64,000 nucleotides of DNA from Aquisphaera giovannonii (lineage in GTDB: Bacteria; Planctomycetota; Planctomycetia; Isosphaerales; Isosphaeraceae). The notes under the pieces are model-generated. The model searched no databases. It was given only the letters and a program-made list of their open reading frames with translations, and was not told where the DNA came from. Where the stretch lies: assembly GCF_008087625.1 (NCBI RefSeq), contig NZ_CP042997.1, positions 4,340,001 through 4,404,000 on the forward strand. The letters are read 5' to 3'. Each line of letters starts with the position of its first letter. Within the stretch, counting starts at the first letter, position 1. Shown piece by piece: positions 8,884-17,500 of this stretch. A program made the position numbers and the translations under genes.

Positions 8884-9930
8884 TCAGAAGCTATCGGCGC
8901 TGACCACCTCGCCGCCGGAGCGGGTGGAGATGGCCTGCCAGATTCCCACGGTCGTGTTGGGCACGAACGACCAGGCGTTGGCGGTCCCCTGGACGTTGGT
9001 GATGGTGCAATTGGTGTTGTTGTAGGGCGAGGTGTTGATCGACTCCTTGATGAACTTCACGGAGCCGTCGCAGAACGCGAAGTTGGCGCCGCCCGGATGG
9101 AAGCTCCCCGCGCAGCCGTCCTCGACGTACGAGCTGTTGATGCCGACGGCGCCCATGCAGTCCTGCTTCGGGTTCATGATGTAGGCCGTGGTGAACGTCG
9201 CGTCGCCCGGATTGTAGCCGACCCACCAGTGCCACTGGTTCCAGTAATACTGGAGCTTGCCGAAGGGCCACTCGCCCAGCAGGATCGTGTTGCTGGTGCC
9301 GTCCGTGATGGCGTTGATGCCGATTCTCGAGCCCTGGAAGACGACGCCATTGGAGTTGGCCGCCCCCTGCTGGACCGCCGGCTGGTTCGCGAGGTACGGG
9401 GAGTTCTCGTTGAACCAGGTCCCCGCATTGCCCGCGTAGCTCGAGAAGTGCATGTAGACGTTGCCGTTGTACAAGGGCGCGTTGTTCACGCCCTCGTCCA
9501 CCCGCTCCGCCGCCCGGGCATCGCTCGGGCATTGGTAGGCGCCGATGCTGACGTCATAGACCGTCGTGTTCTCCGGGTTGAACACGCACATGGACGTGTT
9601 GAGTGCGGCATACAGGGTCTGCTGCTCGATGAACGGCAGGAGCGTGATCCGCCACCCCCATGCCTTCCGCGGTAGGGAGGAGTTGCCTGTGGAATCGCCC
9701 GACCAGCTCTCCGAGGTGATGAACATGTTGTTCTGGTCGTGATAGTTGTGGAAGCCCAGGGCGAGCTGCTTCAGATTGTTGATGCATTGCGCCCGGCGCG
9801 CGGCCTCGCGGGCCGACTGCACCGCGGGCAGCAGCAGAGCAATCAGCACCGCGATGATGGCGATCACGACCAGTAGCTCGATCAGCGTGAAGCCGCGCGA
9901 CGCGCGGCGGCCTCTGCGGGTCATTCCCAT
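8884..9930 (-). CDS. DUF1559 prepilin-like protein
   Basis: A 348-residue type II pseudopilin-like protein of the planctomycete-expanded DUF1559 family. A short basic leader ([13 protein letters not shown]) precedes the prepilin peptidase site [18 protein letters not shown], then a long hydrophobic helix ending in [12 protein letters not shown]. The body contains the family hallmarks [53 protein letters not shown] and the C-terminal [10 protein letters not shown]. The start at 9930 has AGGAG about 13 bases upstream. A lipoprotein gene lies just upstream on the same strand. The protein is probably membrane anchored and exposed; its function is not established. Confidence 0.95.
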   Translation of the reverse strand: MGMTRRGRRASRGFTLIELLVVIAIIAVLIALLLPAVQSAREAARRAQCINNLKQLALGFHNYHDQNNMFITSESWSGDSTGNSSLPRKAWGWRITLLPFIEQQTLYAALNTSMCVFNPENTTVYDVSIGAYQCPSDARAAERVDEGVNNAPLYNGNVYMHFSSYAGNAGTWFNENSPYLANQPAVQQGAANSNGVVFQGSRIGINAITDGTSNTILLGEWPFGKLQYYWNQWHWWVGYNPGDATFTTAYIMNPKQDCMGAVGINSSYVEDGCAGSFHPGGANFAFCDGSVKFIKESINTSPYNNTNCTITNVQGTANAWSFVPNTTVGIWQAISTRSGGEVVSADSF

Positions 9931-10077
9931 CGTCTCGAAGCTCCTACTGCTGGGGGAAGCGGACACTAGAAGGGGACGTTCCCCGGATCGAGGAGGTCGC
10001 CGGCCGACCATCGCCCCGGCTCGCGGGCGGATCCCCGGCCCGGCCGAATCGCATCGAGGTTCCCGCGAGGGACGGGC

Positions 10078-10311
10078 TCAGATGTCATCTCCGGGCATGG
10101 AGCCTCCTTTGGCCTTGCCGGCGGCCCCCTTCGAGGGGCGCGAGGGCTTCTCCACGCCCATGCCCTTGATCGCGTCCGCCTTGGCCTTGCGCTGGGTGGC
10201 CGACTCGGCCGCGTCGGGGGCCGTTGTGCCGCCCGAGCAACCTTGAAGGGCCGACACGCCGAGGGCCGCGGATAGGAGGATGGCGACTCGCCCCGTGGTG
10301 ATCCTGGTCAT
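10078..10311 (-). CDS. Small lipoprotein upstream of DUF1559 gene
   Basis: A 77-residue protein with a classic lipoprotein signal: MTRIT, a hydrophobic core (VAILLSAALGVS) and lipobox ALQGC with Cys25. The mature part is short, Lys/Ala/Gly-rich and probably disordered (KAKADAIKGMGVEKPSRPSK). The start at 10311 has GGAGG 7-8 bases upstream. It lies 150 bases upstream of a DUF1559 gene in the same orientation; a DUF1559-lipoprotein pairing recurs at 55.1-56.8 kb, in the opposite gene order. It is likely an envelope-anchored accessory of the pseudopilin-like protein (inference). Confidence 0.8.
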   Translation of the reverse strand: MTRITTGRVAILLSAALGVSALQGCSGGTTAPDAAESATQRKAKADAIKGMGVEKPSRPSKGAAGKAKGGSMPGDDI

Positions 10312-11111
10312 GTCCGGTCCTCCGGTCGTCAACGATGTCATGTCCGGATGTCGCGACGATGGGCCCGGGGCGTGAGCGTCCGGCCACCGCGATCGAACGC
10401 ATCCAGGGCATGCGGACGCAGCAATCGCAACCTCAAGCCGTGCCCCCCGGAGGGTCGACCCGGAGCGGCCGTCGATGCCACCGCCAGGCACCATGACCGG
10501 GGTCCGTCGTCGCGATGCACCGCCTCTTGCAGTATGCATGCCGGGGACGGCCGCATTTCCATCCCTTAATTCATTCGTGGCCACGACCATACCGGAGGTG
10601 TCTCATACTAACAAGCCCTGTCTTCTCCCATTCTTCACATCCGGCCGACGACCGACAGGGCGCATGCATCCAGGCAGGCGGCGACCGAATTCCAGCCTCG
10701 CATCTCCGCGGCGAACCTCGCCCATCCGGGTGGCTGTAGCGGGAACGCAGCGACGCCACGGGGTCGCCACGGCTCGGGACGGCCGCCGGAGGTGCCCGCT
10801 CGCAGGGCCATGCCAACCATCAAGTCCCCGAAGGCCGGGATCGCCCGCCGCGGGAGGGCGACGGCGAAGCCCATCGGAAACCGCAGTCGAGGCGTGGCGG
10901 GTTAGCGACTTGCGGGGACGCTTACGAAGCAGATCGCACGACGAGCGGAGCCACGTCGACGCTGAGGCGTGGGGACCTGGAGGGGCTTCCGGACACGGCG
11001 GGGGGCCGTCGGCGGGGTGATTTCCGGGCGCCCGCCTCGCCCGGCCCTCGACGTCCGTCGGGGCCGCGGCGAGCGGGGCGGCTCGGCCAGGCCGGAGGGC
11101 CCGCCGAGGGA
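10312..11111. other. 800-base spacer, no supported gene
   Basis: The frames crossing this spacer on both strands give Arg/Pro-rich translations without recognisable domains. An AT-richer patch at about 10560-10640 (around CTTAATTCATTCGTGG) could contain the promoter of the lipoprotein-DUF1559 pair on the minus strand. No tRNA, terminator or repeat was found. Confidence 0.4.
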
Positions 11112-12458
11112 TCAGCGGGGTGCGGAGGCCGGGGACTTCCGAGGGGCGCCGGGCTCGAGGAACGAGGTGGTCAGGTGGTAGGAGAGGTCGTCCACCTCGA
11201 ACTCCAGGTCGGCGAAGTAGGCCGCAGAGCCGGTGGAGGGCTTCGGGAGCGGGGCGGTGATGGTGGTGCTCGGGGTCAGCGGGGTGGGGGTCCACCTGGA
11301 CTCGCGGAAGTCCCGGTTCGGAGAGGTCGCGCCCCAGAGGCGGACGGACTTCGGCGCCGGGCTGGACTCGATGCTCAGCCTGGCGGCGTCGCCGGACTCG
11401 TCCATCTTCCAGGTCACGACCGGCATCGGGCGGGCGGTCACGGCATGGCGGAAGAACGCGCCGAGGCCGTCGATCGCCCAGTTCCGGTTCTGGTCCAGGC
11501 CGTGGCCCGCGTTGGGGAGTTCGACCAGGTACTTCGGCCCCGACAGGCCGTCCCAGTAGAGGTCCAGCGCGTTGAGGGTCCAGTAGCGGTCATTGGCGCC
11601 GTTGATCAGCATCTTGGGCATCGTCAGGCGGTCGCGGAACGTGTACGGGTCCACCATCTTCCAGAGGTCGCGGCCCTCGGGGGTCTGGGCCTTCTCCATG
11701 AGGCCCTTGCTGACGTAATCCTCGATCTGCTCGCTGTACTTGCCCCAGACGTCCAGCTGGTTGGGCCCTTGCAGGCCGAGGTTCAGCATGACGATGACCA
11801 TTGGGGCGATCGCGACGACCCGTCGATCGGTCGCGCCGGTGAGCCAGGTGGTCCAGCCGCGCTTGGAGGCGCCGGTGACGACGAATCGCTCCATCCGGTC
11901 CTTGCCCTGCTTCTCGGCCCAGGCCTGGACCGCGTCCATGGCCCGGACTGCGCTCTTGGCCATCGGGAAAAGGAGGGGCCAGGTCTTGTCCTTCGTGGCG
12001 AGGTAACGCAGGAAGGTTTCGGAGATGAGGTCGTCCTCCTTGCGGTCGCCGAGCAGCGGCTGGTTGGGGACCTGGCGGAGGATGGCGACCCGGCCGCCGG
12101 TGGCCTTCGCCATCGCAAAGCCCTGGGCGAAGTCCTTGTCGCCGGGGTGGCTGCCGGTCGAGCCGCCGGTGATGAACAGCAGCGCCGCGTCGCGGTGCAC
12201 GAGGTCGGCGGGCTCGAAGATGGTGAGGTCATGCTTCCAGGTGATGTCGTGCCAGACCTGGGAGGTGAGCTCCAGGAGGTGGACCGTCCCCTGTGGCGTG
12301 CTCTTCGTGTCGAGCTGCTTCCAGGCATAGGCCGGGTCGGGCGCCTTGACGTACTCGTCGAGCTCGGCGGGCGGGGCCTGGCCGCGTGCCGTCGCGGCGA
12401 GGAAGACCGTGAGGGCGGCGATGCGGAACGGCAGCGACGGCGTCAATCGCGGGACCAT
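11112..12458 (-). CDS. PhoPQ-activated pathogenicity-related family protein, secreted
   Basis: A 448-residue protein with a cleavable signal peptide (FRIAALTVFLAATARGQA). The mature part matches the PhoPQ-activated pathogenicity-related family (PF10142), an alpha/beta hydrolase fold: LLFITGGSTGSH, FVVTGASKRGWTTWL (Ser nucleophile elbow GASKRG) and PKMLINGANDRYW near the acidic residue, with PNAGHG as the likely catalytic His. In Salmonella the family member PqaA is under PhoP control, but that regulation cannot be assumed here. The start at 12458 is preceded by GGGAG. It stands alone and diverges from the MlaE gene. Confidence 0.92.
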   Translation of the reverse strand: MVPRLTPSLPFRIAALTVFLAATARGQAPPAELDEYVKAPDPAYAWKQLDTKSTPQGTVHLLELTSQVWHDITWKHDLTIFEPADLVHRDAALLFITGGSTGSHPGDKDFAQGFAMAKATGGRVAILRQVPNQPLLGDRKEDDLISETFLRYLATKDKTWPLLFPMAKSAVRAMDAVQAWAEKQGKDRMERFVVTGASKRGWTTWLTGATDRRVVAIAPMVIVMLNLGLQGPNQLDVWGKYSEQIEDYVSKGLMEKAQTPEGRDLWKMVDPYTFRDRLTMPKMLINGANDRYWTLNALDLYWDGLSGPKYLVELPNAGHGLDQNRNWAIDGLGAFFRHAVTARPMPVVTWKMDESGDAARLSIESSPAPKSVRLWGATSPNRDFRESRWTPTPLTPSTTITAPLPKPSTGSAAYFADLEFEVDDLSYHLTTSFLEPGAPRKSPASAPR

Positions 12459-12691
12459 GGCGCGGTTTCTCCCTTCACTCAGGCGCACGCGGCGAGCCGG
12501 GACTGTCGCGGCGGAACGGTGGCACGCGGACCTCGTTTTGACCCCGGCGGCGCCACACCCTATCATGCAGAAAAGCGCCCTGGCAATGAACCAGTTTGAA
12601 TCTCCGCCGCCCGCGGCGAAGGACTTCTTGCGACGATGATTTCGGGCGTCCGGGCGGGAGATCCGGCCGGCGGGGCAGGGGGGCGGACCCG

Positions 12692-13477
12692 ATGATTGCC
12701 GGCGGGATGCGACGGCTCGAGCACTTCGGGCGGTTCGTGGACTTCTTCCTCCGGACGCTCGCCGCGGCGCCCCGGGCGGTCGCCCGGTCCTGGCTCGAGG
12801 TCGTGCTCCAGTTCGAGCGGGTCGCGGTGATGAGCCTGCCGATCGTGATGGGTGCGGGGTTCAGCGTCGGGCTGGTCACCTGGCTCCAGACGCACCGGCT
12901 GCTGGTGGCCAACGGCGCGGAATCGGCGCTGCCGAGCTTCCTGAGCGTCGCCGTGGTGGTGGAGATCGGGCCGGTACTCGCGGGGGTCCTGGTCGCCAGC
13001 CGGATGGGGGCAGGGCTGGCGGCGGAACTGGGGACGATGACCCTGAACGAGGAGATCGAGGCCCGGGTCGCCCTGGGGACCGATCCCGTCGCCGGGCTGG
13101 TAGCCCCCCGAGCGATCGCCTGCGCCCTGGCCGTCCCGTTGTTGACGGTGGTGATCGACGCCTCCGCGCTGGTCGGTGCCCTCACCGGCGAGCTGACCGG
13201 GGGGAAGCTCACGCCCTTGAGATTCTGGCGGGACTCGCTGACCTTCCTGCGGATGGCGGACGTGATCGAGGCCACGCTCAAGACGGCCGTCTTCGGCCTG
13301 CTCGTCGGCGTGATCGGCTGCTGGATCGGCCTGAATTCGGGCCGCTCGGCGGAGTCCGTCGGCCGGGCGGCCACGCGGGGGGTGGTCCTGTCCACGCTCG
13401 CCGTCTTCGCGGCCAACGTCGTGCTCGTGCCGTGCATCCAGCTCGCCAACGCGGCGCTCGGATGGGGCGGGCCGTGA
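12692..13477 (+). CDS. MlaE-type ABC transporter permease
   Basis: A 261-residue membrane permease of the MlaE/YrbE family, which moves phospholipids or other lipids across the inner membrane as part of MCE transporters. Visible hallmarks are VVEIGPVLAGVLVASRMGAGLAAELGTM (the conserved coupling region), the downstream EEIEARVALGTDPV, and five hydrophobic segments. The start at 12692 follows a purine-rich GGGGGCGG stretch; upstream codons are not supported. The MlaD-type partner begins about 140 bases downstream, but no MlaF ATPase gene is adjacent, so the ATPase must be elsewhere. Confidence 0.93.
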   Translation: MIAGGMRRLEHFGRFVDFFLRTLAAAPRAVARSWLEVVLQFERVAVMSLPIVMGAGFSVGLVTWLQTHRLLVANGAESALPSFLSVAVVVEIGPVLAGVLVASRMGAGLAAELGTMTLNEEIEARVALGTDPVAGLVAPRAIACALAVPLLTVVIDASALVGALTGELTGGKLTPLRFWRDSLTFLRMADVIEATLKTAVFGLLVGVIGCWIGLNSGRSAESVGRAATRGVVLSTLAVFAANVVLVPCIQLANAALGWGGP

Positions 13478-13619
13478 ACGCGGGCGAGGGGATCAGGAGC
13501 GGACGCCGGATGCATGCAGGCCGTTGATTCTGGCACGCAGGTTCCTAAAGTTTGCAGGGATATATCGAAGACACCTCCACGACAGGCAGGCAGGACGCCG
13601 CGACCGAGGGCGATCGGCC

Positions 13620-14735
13620 ATGAGTCGGGACATCGGGCGCTGGCGGGCGCTGGCGAATGCGGGGTTCGTGGTCCTGGTGCTGGCCCTGGGGGGCTTCGGG
13701 CTCTACCAGGTGGCGGGCCGGCGATGGCACGTCCAGCCGGTCTTCCACGTCCGGGCGACGTTCGCCACGGTCGCGGGGCTGGAGGCCGGCCATCGCGTGC
13801 GGCTCCAGGGGATGGACGCGGGTGTCGTGGAGCAACTGAACCCGCCGGGCTCGCCCGGCGAGCCGGTGGGGCTGGTCCTCCGGCTCGATGAGCGACTGCA
13901 CGGCCTCGTCCGCGAGGACGCCGTGGCGCGGATCCTCTCCGAGGGGATGGTCGGCGCCCGGGTGGTGGAGATCACCCCCGGCAAGCCCGACGCGGCGGTC
14001 GTGGCCGAGGGGGGCTCGATCCTCTCGGAGGCCCCGATCGAGCTGAGCGACCTCCTGAGGCAGGCGGGGGACTCGCTGAAGCGGCTGGACGAGGTGGCGA
14101 AGGCGGCGCGGACCGGCCTGGATGAGGTCAACGCCATCGCCGCGACGGTCCGCCAGGGCAAGGGCTCGCTCGGGAAACTCGTCCGGGACGAGGAGGCCTA
14201 CCAGAGCCTGATGACCGTCACGCACCGGGGCGAGCGAACCTTCGCCGCGATGGAGGACAACCTGGACGCCCTGAAACGGACGTGGCCCCTGTCCCGCTAC
14301 TTCGAGGGCCGGTCATTCTACGAGCGCGAGAAGATCCTCTACCAGCCCGGCGCGCGGAGGGAGAGCCGCACCCTCGCCGCCGACGACCTCTTCGAGCCCG
14401 GCCGCGCCATCCTCACCCAGGACGGCCGGCTCCGGCTGAATGAGCTGGGGGCCTGGTGCAAGGCATCGAACCGGGCCCGCTCCGACGTCGTGATCGCCGC
14501 CTTCACCGGGCCCGACCAGGACCCGGACCTCGCGGAGGTGCTCACCCAGGAGCAGGCCGACGCGGTGCGGAAGTACCTCGTGGAGAAGCACGGCATCGAC
14601 TCCGCCGGTTGGTTCAAGTCCCGCAAGGTCACCGCCGTCGGCTTCGGCACCCAGGTGCCACGCGGCCAGGAGCCCACCTCCGAATCCCTCCCCGCACGCC
14701 GCGTGGACGTGATCCTCTTCACGCCTCAGGCGTGA
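13620..14735 (+). CDS. MlaD/MCE-domain protein with OmpA-like C-terminus
   Basis: A 371-residue protein. A single N-terminal anchor (NAGFVVLVLALGGFGLYQVA) is followed by an MCE domain at about 40-145 (VRATFATVAGLEAGHRVRL, GMVGARVVEITPG). A helical coiled stretch follows at 145-230 (LLRQAGDSLKRLDEVAKAAR), and a C-terminal domain at 265-371 resembles a degenerate OmpA-like peptidoglycan-binding fold (VVIAAFTGPDQ, QEQADAVRKYLVEKHGI, VTAVGFGTQVP, SLPARRVDVIL). MCE domains form periplasmic hexameric lipid tunnels together with the MlaE permease encoded just upstream. The C-terminal domain could tether the tunnel to the cell wall (inference). Confidence 0.88.
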   Translation: MSRDIGRWRALANAGFVVLVLALGGFGLYQVAGRRWHVQPVFHVRATFATVAGLEAGHRVRLQGMDAGVVEQLNPPGSPGEPVGLVLRLDERLHGLVREDAVARILSEGMVGARVVEITPGKPDAAVVAEGGSILSEAPIELSDLLRQAGDSLKRLDEVAKAARTGLDEVNAIAATVRQGKGSLGKLVRDEEAYQSLMTVTHRGERTFAAMEDNLDALKRTWPLSRYFEGRSFYEREKILYQPGARRESRTLAADDLFEPGRAILTQDGRLRLNELGAWCKASNRARSDVVIAAFTGPDQDPDLAEVLTQEQADAVRKYLVEKHGIDSAGWFKSRKVTAVGFGTQVPRGQEPTSESLPARRVDVILFTPQA

Positions 14736-14808
14736 GGAGGGCAAACCCTGGAGCGGCGGCCGCCGCGCGGGATCGCCCCGGGACACCGTCGCATCCGGCC
14801 GAACAGCC

Positions 14809-16485
14809 ATGGGGGGCTCCTTGAGGCTTCTCGTCGCCATGCTCTGTTGCCTGGCCGCTCCGCCAGTCGTCCAGCCCAACACCGTCCGGGATGCCGCGAT
14901 CGGGGCGATCGGGCGGCTCGGCGGGAGGGTCGAGCAGGACGGGAAGGTCGTCGACCTATCGTCCACGCGGGTCACGGACGCGGAGCTCAAGGGGCTGGCG
15001 GCCCTCGAGGATCTCACGTCACTCGACCTCTCCGACACGAGGGTGACGGGTGAAGGGATCAGGGATCTCGCGGTCCTCCGGCACCTCACCAACCTTCGCC
15101 TTCGAGGGCCCGGCACGTACATCAGCGACCCCGACGCGGCCCGGAAGCCCTTGTTGAACGGCGTGGGTGTCGAGGGACTGGCCGCCCTCAAGAACCTCAC
15201 GGTCCTCGATCTCGCCTGGACCAACCTGACGCCCGTCGCCTTGAAGCCGGTGGCGGCCCTCGGGAACCTCCGCAGCCTCAACCTCACCTGCTCCGACGTC
15301 ACCGACGCCGGCCTGAAGGAGCTCGCCAACCTCAGGAACCTGGCTACCCTCAATCTCATCCAGACCAGGGTGACGGACGCCGGCTTGAAGGAGCTGGCGA
15401 CGCTCCGGAACCTCACCAAGCTCGATCTCTCGGGGACGACGATCACGGGCTCCGGCCTGAAGGATCTGGCCGCCCTCACATACCTCGCCACCCTCAATCT
15501 CTCCGACACGAAGGTGACGGGCCCCGGCCTGAAGGACCTCGCGGCGCTCGAGAACCTCAAGGCCCTCTACCTCGAGGGCCCCGGCCCGTACATCGCCGTC
15601 ATCCCGGAGACGACCCTGAAGCCGTCGCTGACGGACGCCGGCATGAGGGAGCTTGCAACGCTCGGTAGCCTCACCTCCCTGGACCTCTCCCTGACGAACG
15701 TGACGGACGCCGGCCTGAAACAGCTCGCGGCCCTCCGGGGCCTCGAGGCCCTCAATCTCTCCGGCAACAACGTGACGGACGCCAGCTTGAAGGAGGTGGC
15801 TGCGCTGAAGGCCCTGAACTCCCTCAACCTGTCCATGAGCAACGTGACGGACGCCGGCCTGAAGCACCTGGCCGGCCTGGAGAACCTCGCGACCCTGGAC
15901 CTCTCCGGGACGAGGGTGACGGGGACCGGGCTGAAGGACCTCGCCGTCCTCAAGGGCCTCACCACCCTCTCCCTCGGTGGCCCCCGTTCGCACATGGCCG
16001 CCTCATCCGACGCAGCTCGGGGACCGTCGCTGACCGAGGCCGGCGCGAAGGAAATCGCGGCCCTCGGAAGCCTTCGCGACCTCGACCTGTCCGGGAACAA
16101 TGTCACGGCCGGGATCCTGAGGGAGCTCGCGGCCTCCAGGAACCTCACAGCGCTCAACCTCACCGGGACGTGGCTGACGGACGCCGAGACGAAGGAACTG
16201 GCGGCCCTCCGGAACCTCCGCATCCTCTACCTATTCAGCAGCACGAAGCTGACGGATGACGGGATCAGGCAGCTCGCGACGATGAGGAACCTCACGATCC
16301 TGGACCTCAAGGTGACCCGGGTGTCGGATGCCGGGTTGATGGAACTTGCGGCCATCCCGGGGCTGGCCCACCTCGATGTGGCGGGCACGAACGCCTCGGA
16401 CGCCGGGGAGCAGGCGTTCCGGCGGAAGAAGCCGACGTGCGAGCTGTCCGTCCCCCTCTGGCGGGACGCCATAAAGCGGCGATGA
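14809..16485 (+). CDS. Secreted leucine-rich repeat protein
   Basis: A 558-residue protein with an N-terminal signal (LRLLVAMLCCLAAPPVVQ) and about twenty leucine-rich repeats of roughly 24 residues from residue 45 to the end. The typical unit is VTDAGLKELAALRNLTxLDLS, matching the bacterial cysteine-containing-like/LRR-6 pattern, with several longer loop insertions containing GPGxYI and DAA. The DNA is itself repetitive (GTGACGGACGCCGGC recurs), which favours copy-number change. LRR proteins form curved binding surfaces; the ligand is unknown. It follows the MlaD gene by 73 bases and may share its transcript. Confidence 0.92.
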   Translation: MGGSLRLLVAMLCCLAAPPVVQPNTVRDAAIGAIGRLGGRVEQDGKVVDLSSTRVTDAELKGLAALEDLTSLDLSDTRVTGEGIRDLAVLRHLTNLRLRGPGTYISDPDAARKPLLNGVGVEGLAALKNLTVLDLAWTNLTPVALKPVAALGNLRSLNLTCSDVTDAGLKELANLRNLATLNLIQTRVTDAGLKELATLRNLTKLDLSGTTITGSGLKDLAALTYLATLNLSDTKVTGPGLKDLAALENLKALYLEGPGPYIAVIPETTLKPSLTDAGMRELATLGSLTSLDLSLTNVTDAGLKQLAALRGLEALNLSGNNVTDASLKEVAALKALNSLNLSMSNVTDAGLKHLAGLENLATLDLSGTRVTGTGLKDLAVLKGLTTLSLGGPRSHMAASSDAARGPSLTEAGAKEIAALGSLRDLDLSGNNVTAGILRELAASRNLTALNLTGTWLTDAETKELAALRNLRILYLFSSTKLTDDGIRQLATMRNLTILDLKVTRVSDAGLMELAAIPGLAHLDVAGTNASDAGEQAFRRKKPTCELSVPLWRDAIKRR

Positions 16486-16775
16486 CGTTCGCGCCGGGCC
16501 ACGCCGCCTTGGGAGCGGCGAGGGCGGGGCCTAACGCCTCTCCCGGCCGCGCCACCCCTGACGGCCTTGGCATCCACACCTTTTCTCGCGATCATGCCGC
16601 CATTTGGCGACTCTCGGACGTGCCGTCCGCCCCGCACAGCCTCGCCACATTGACATGATCTCGAAAGTTGCGTGCGCATCGGGATCGTGTGTTAGATTTC
16701 GATCGCGGACGGATCGTCGGATGGCCGGGGGGAGACGCTCCAGGCCCGGAGACGCACACGGAGGTCGCGAGAGAG

Positions 16776-17390
16776 ATGAAACGGAAGCATCGCTTCGTCC
16801 CGATGGCCGCCGGCCTGGAGGAGAGGGTCGTCCTGAGCACCTACCGGGGCTCCTCGGTGGTCGTGAGCGGGCTGCATCCCAGGCAGAACGTGCTGACGAG
16901 GAGCCAGTCCGCGATCTCCGCGGAGGTGACCCAGGCGTTCACGTCGTTCCAGAACGACTACGGCCAGGCGAGATCGACCTACTTCTCCTCGATCGCCGAC
17001 CCGACCGCCGTGACCGGCGACACGACGAACGCCTTCACTCTCTACACGAAGCAGAGGGTCAGCCTGCTGGCCCAGCAGCTCATCAGCAGCTTCCTCCAGT
17101 ACAAGCCCTCCACGGCCCGGCAGAAGGGGAAGCCCAGCACGCTCCAGGTGCTCATCAACCACCGGATCATCGGGATCAACGGGCAGGCGACGGCCGGGTC
17201 CCTCGCCAGCTCGCTGCTCTCGACGATCCCCCCGGCCGGGACCTCGGCGCCGACGGCCACCCTCTACTCGCTGAGCCAGGACAACGCCATCTCGGCGGCC
17301 CAGGTCGCGGTCCTCAACGGCGCGGGGATCCTCCGCAACGGCGACTTCGGCAACACCCCGGCAACCTTCCAGACCCGCCACCGGAGCTGA
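16776..17390 (+). CDS. Secreted protein with planctomycete N-terminal motif
   Basis: A 204-residue protein that begins MKRKHRFVPMAAGLEERVVLS; the LEERVVLS element is the planctomycete extracellular-protein motif also seen in the sedolisin. The rest is Ser/Thr/Gln-rich and helical (SAISAEVTQAFTSFQNDYGQ; FTLYTKQRVSLLAQQLISSF) with no recognised domain. The start at 16776 has GAGAGAG directly upstream. The PKD-like protein gene follows 110 bases later in the same orientation and carries a related leader, so the two may be co-expressed. Function unknown. Confidence 0.75.
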   Translation: MKRKHRFVPMAAGLEERVVLSTYRGSSVVVSGLHPRQNVLTRSQSAISAEVTQAFTSFQNDYGQARSTYFSSIADPTAVTGDTTNAFTLYTKQRVSLLAQQLISSFLQYKPSTARQKGKPSTLQVLINHRIIGINGQATAGSLASSLLSTIPPAGTSAPTATLYSLSQDNAISAAQVAVLNGAGILRNGDFGNTPATFQTRHRS

Positions 17391-17500
17391 CCGGCGCGGT
17401 TCGTGCCGCCGACACGCCGGCCGCGTGCATCGCCGCTCGATTCCCCCGGACGCGGCGAGTTTCCGTCGGGGGACCCCATGACCGGAGGGTGGTGCGAGCC

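Noticed and set aside
13529-13555. Sigma54-type promoter (TGGCACG) before the MlaD gene
   Set aside because: The -24 half fits but TTCCT replaces the -12 TTGCA at the required spacing.
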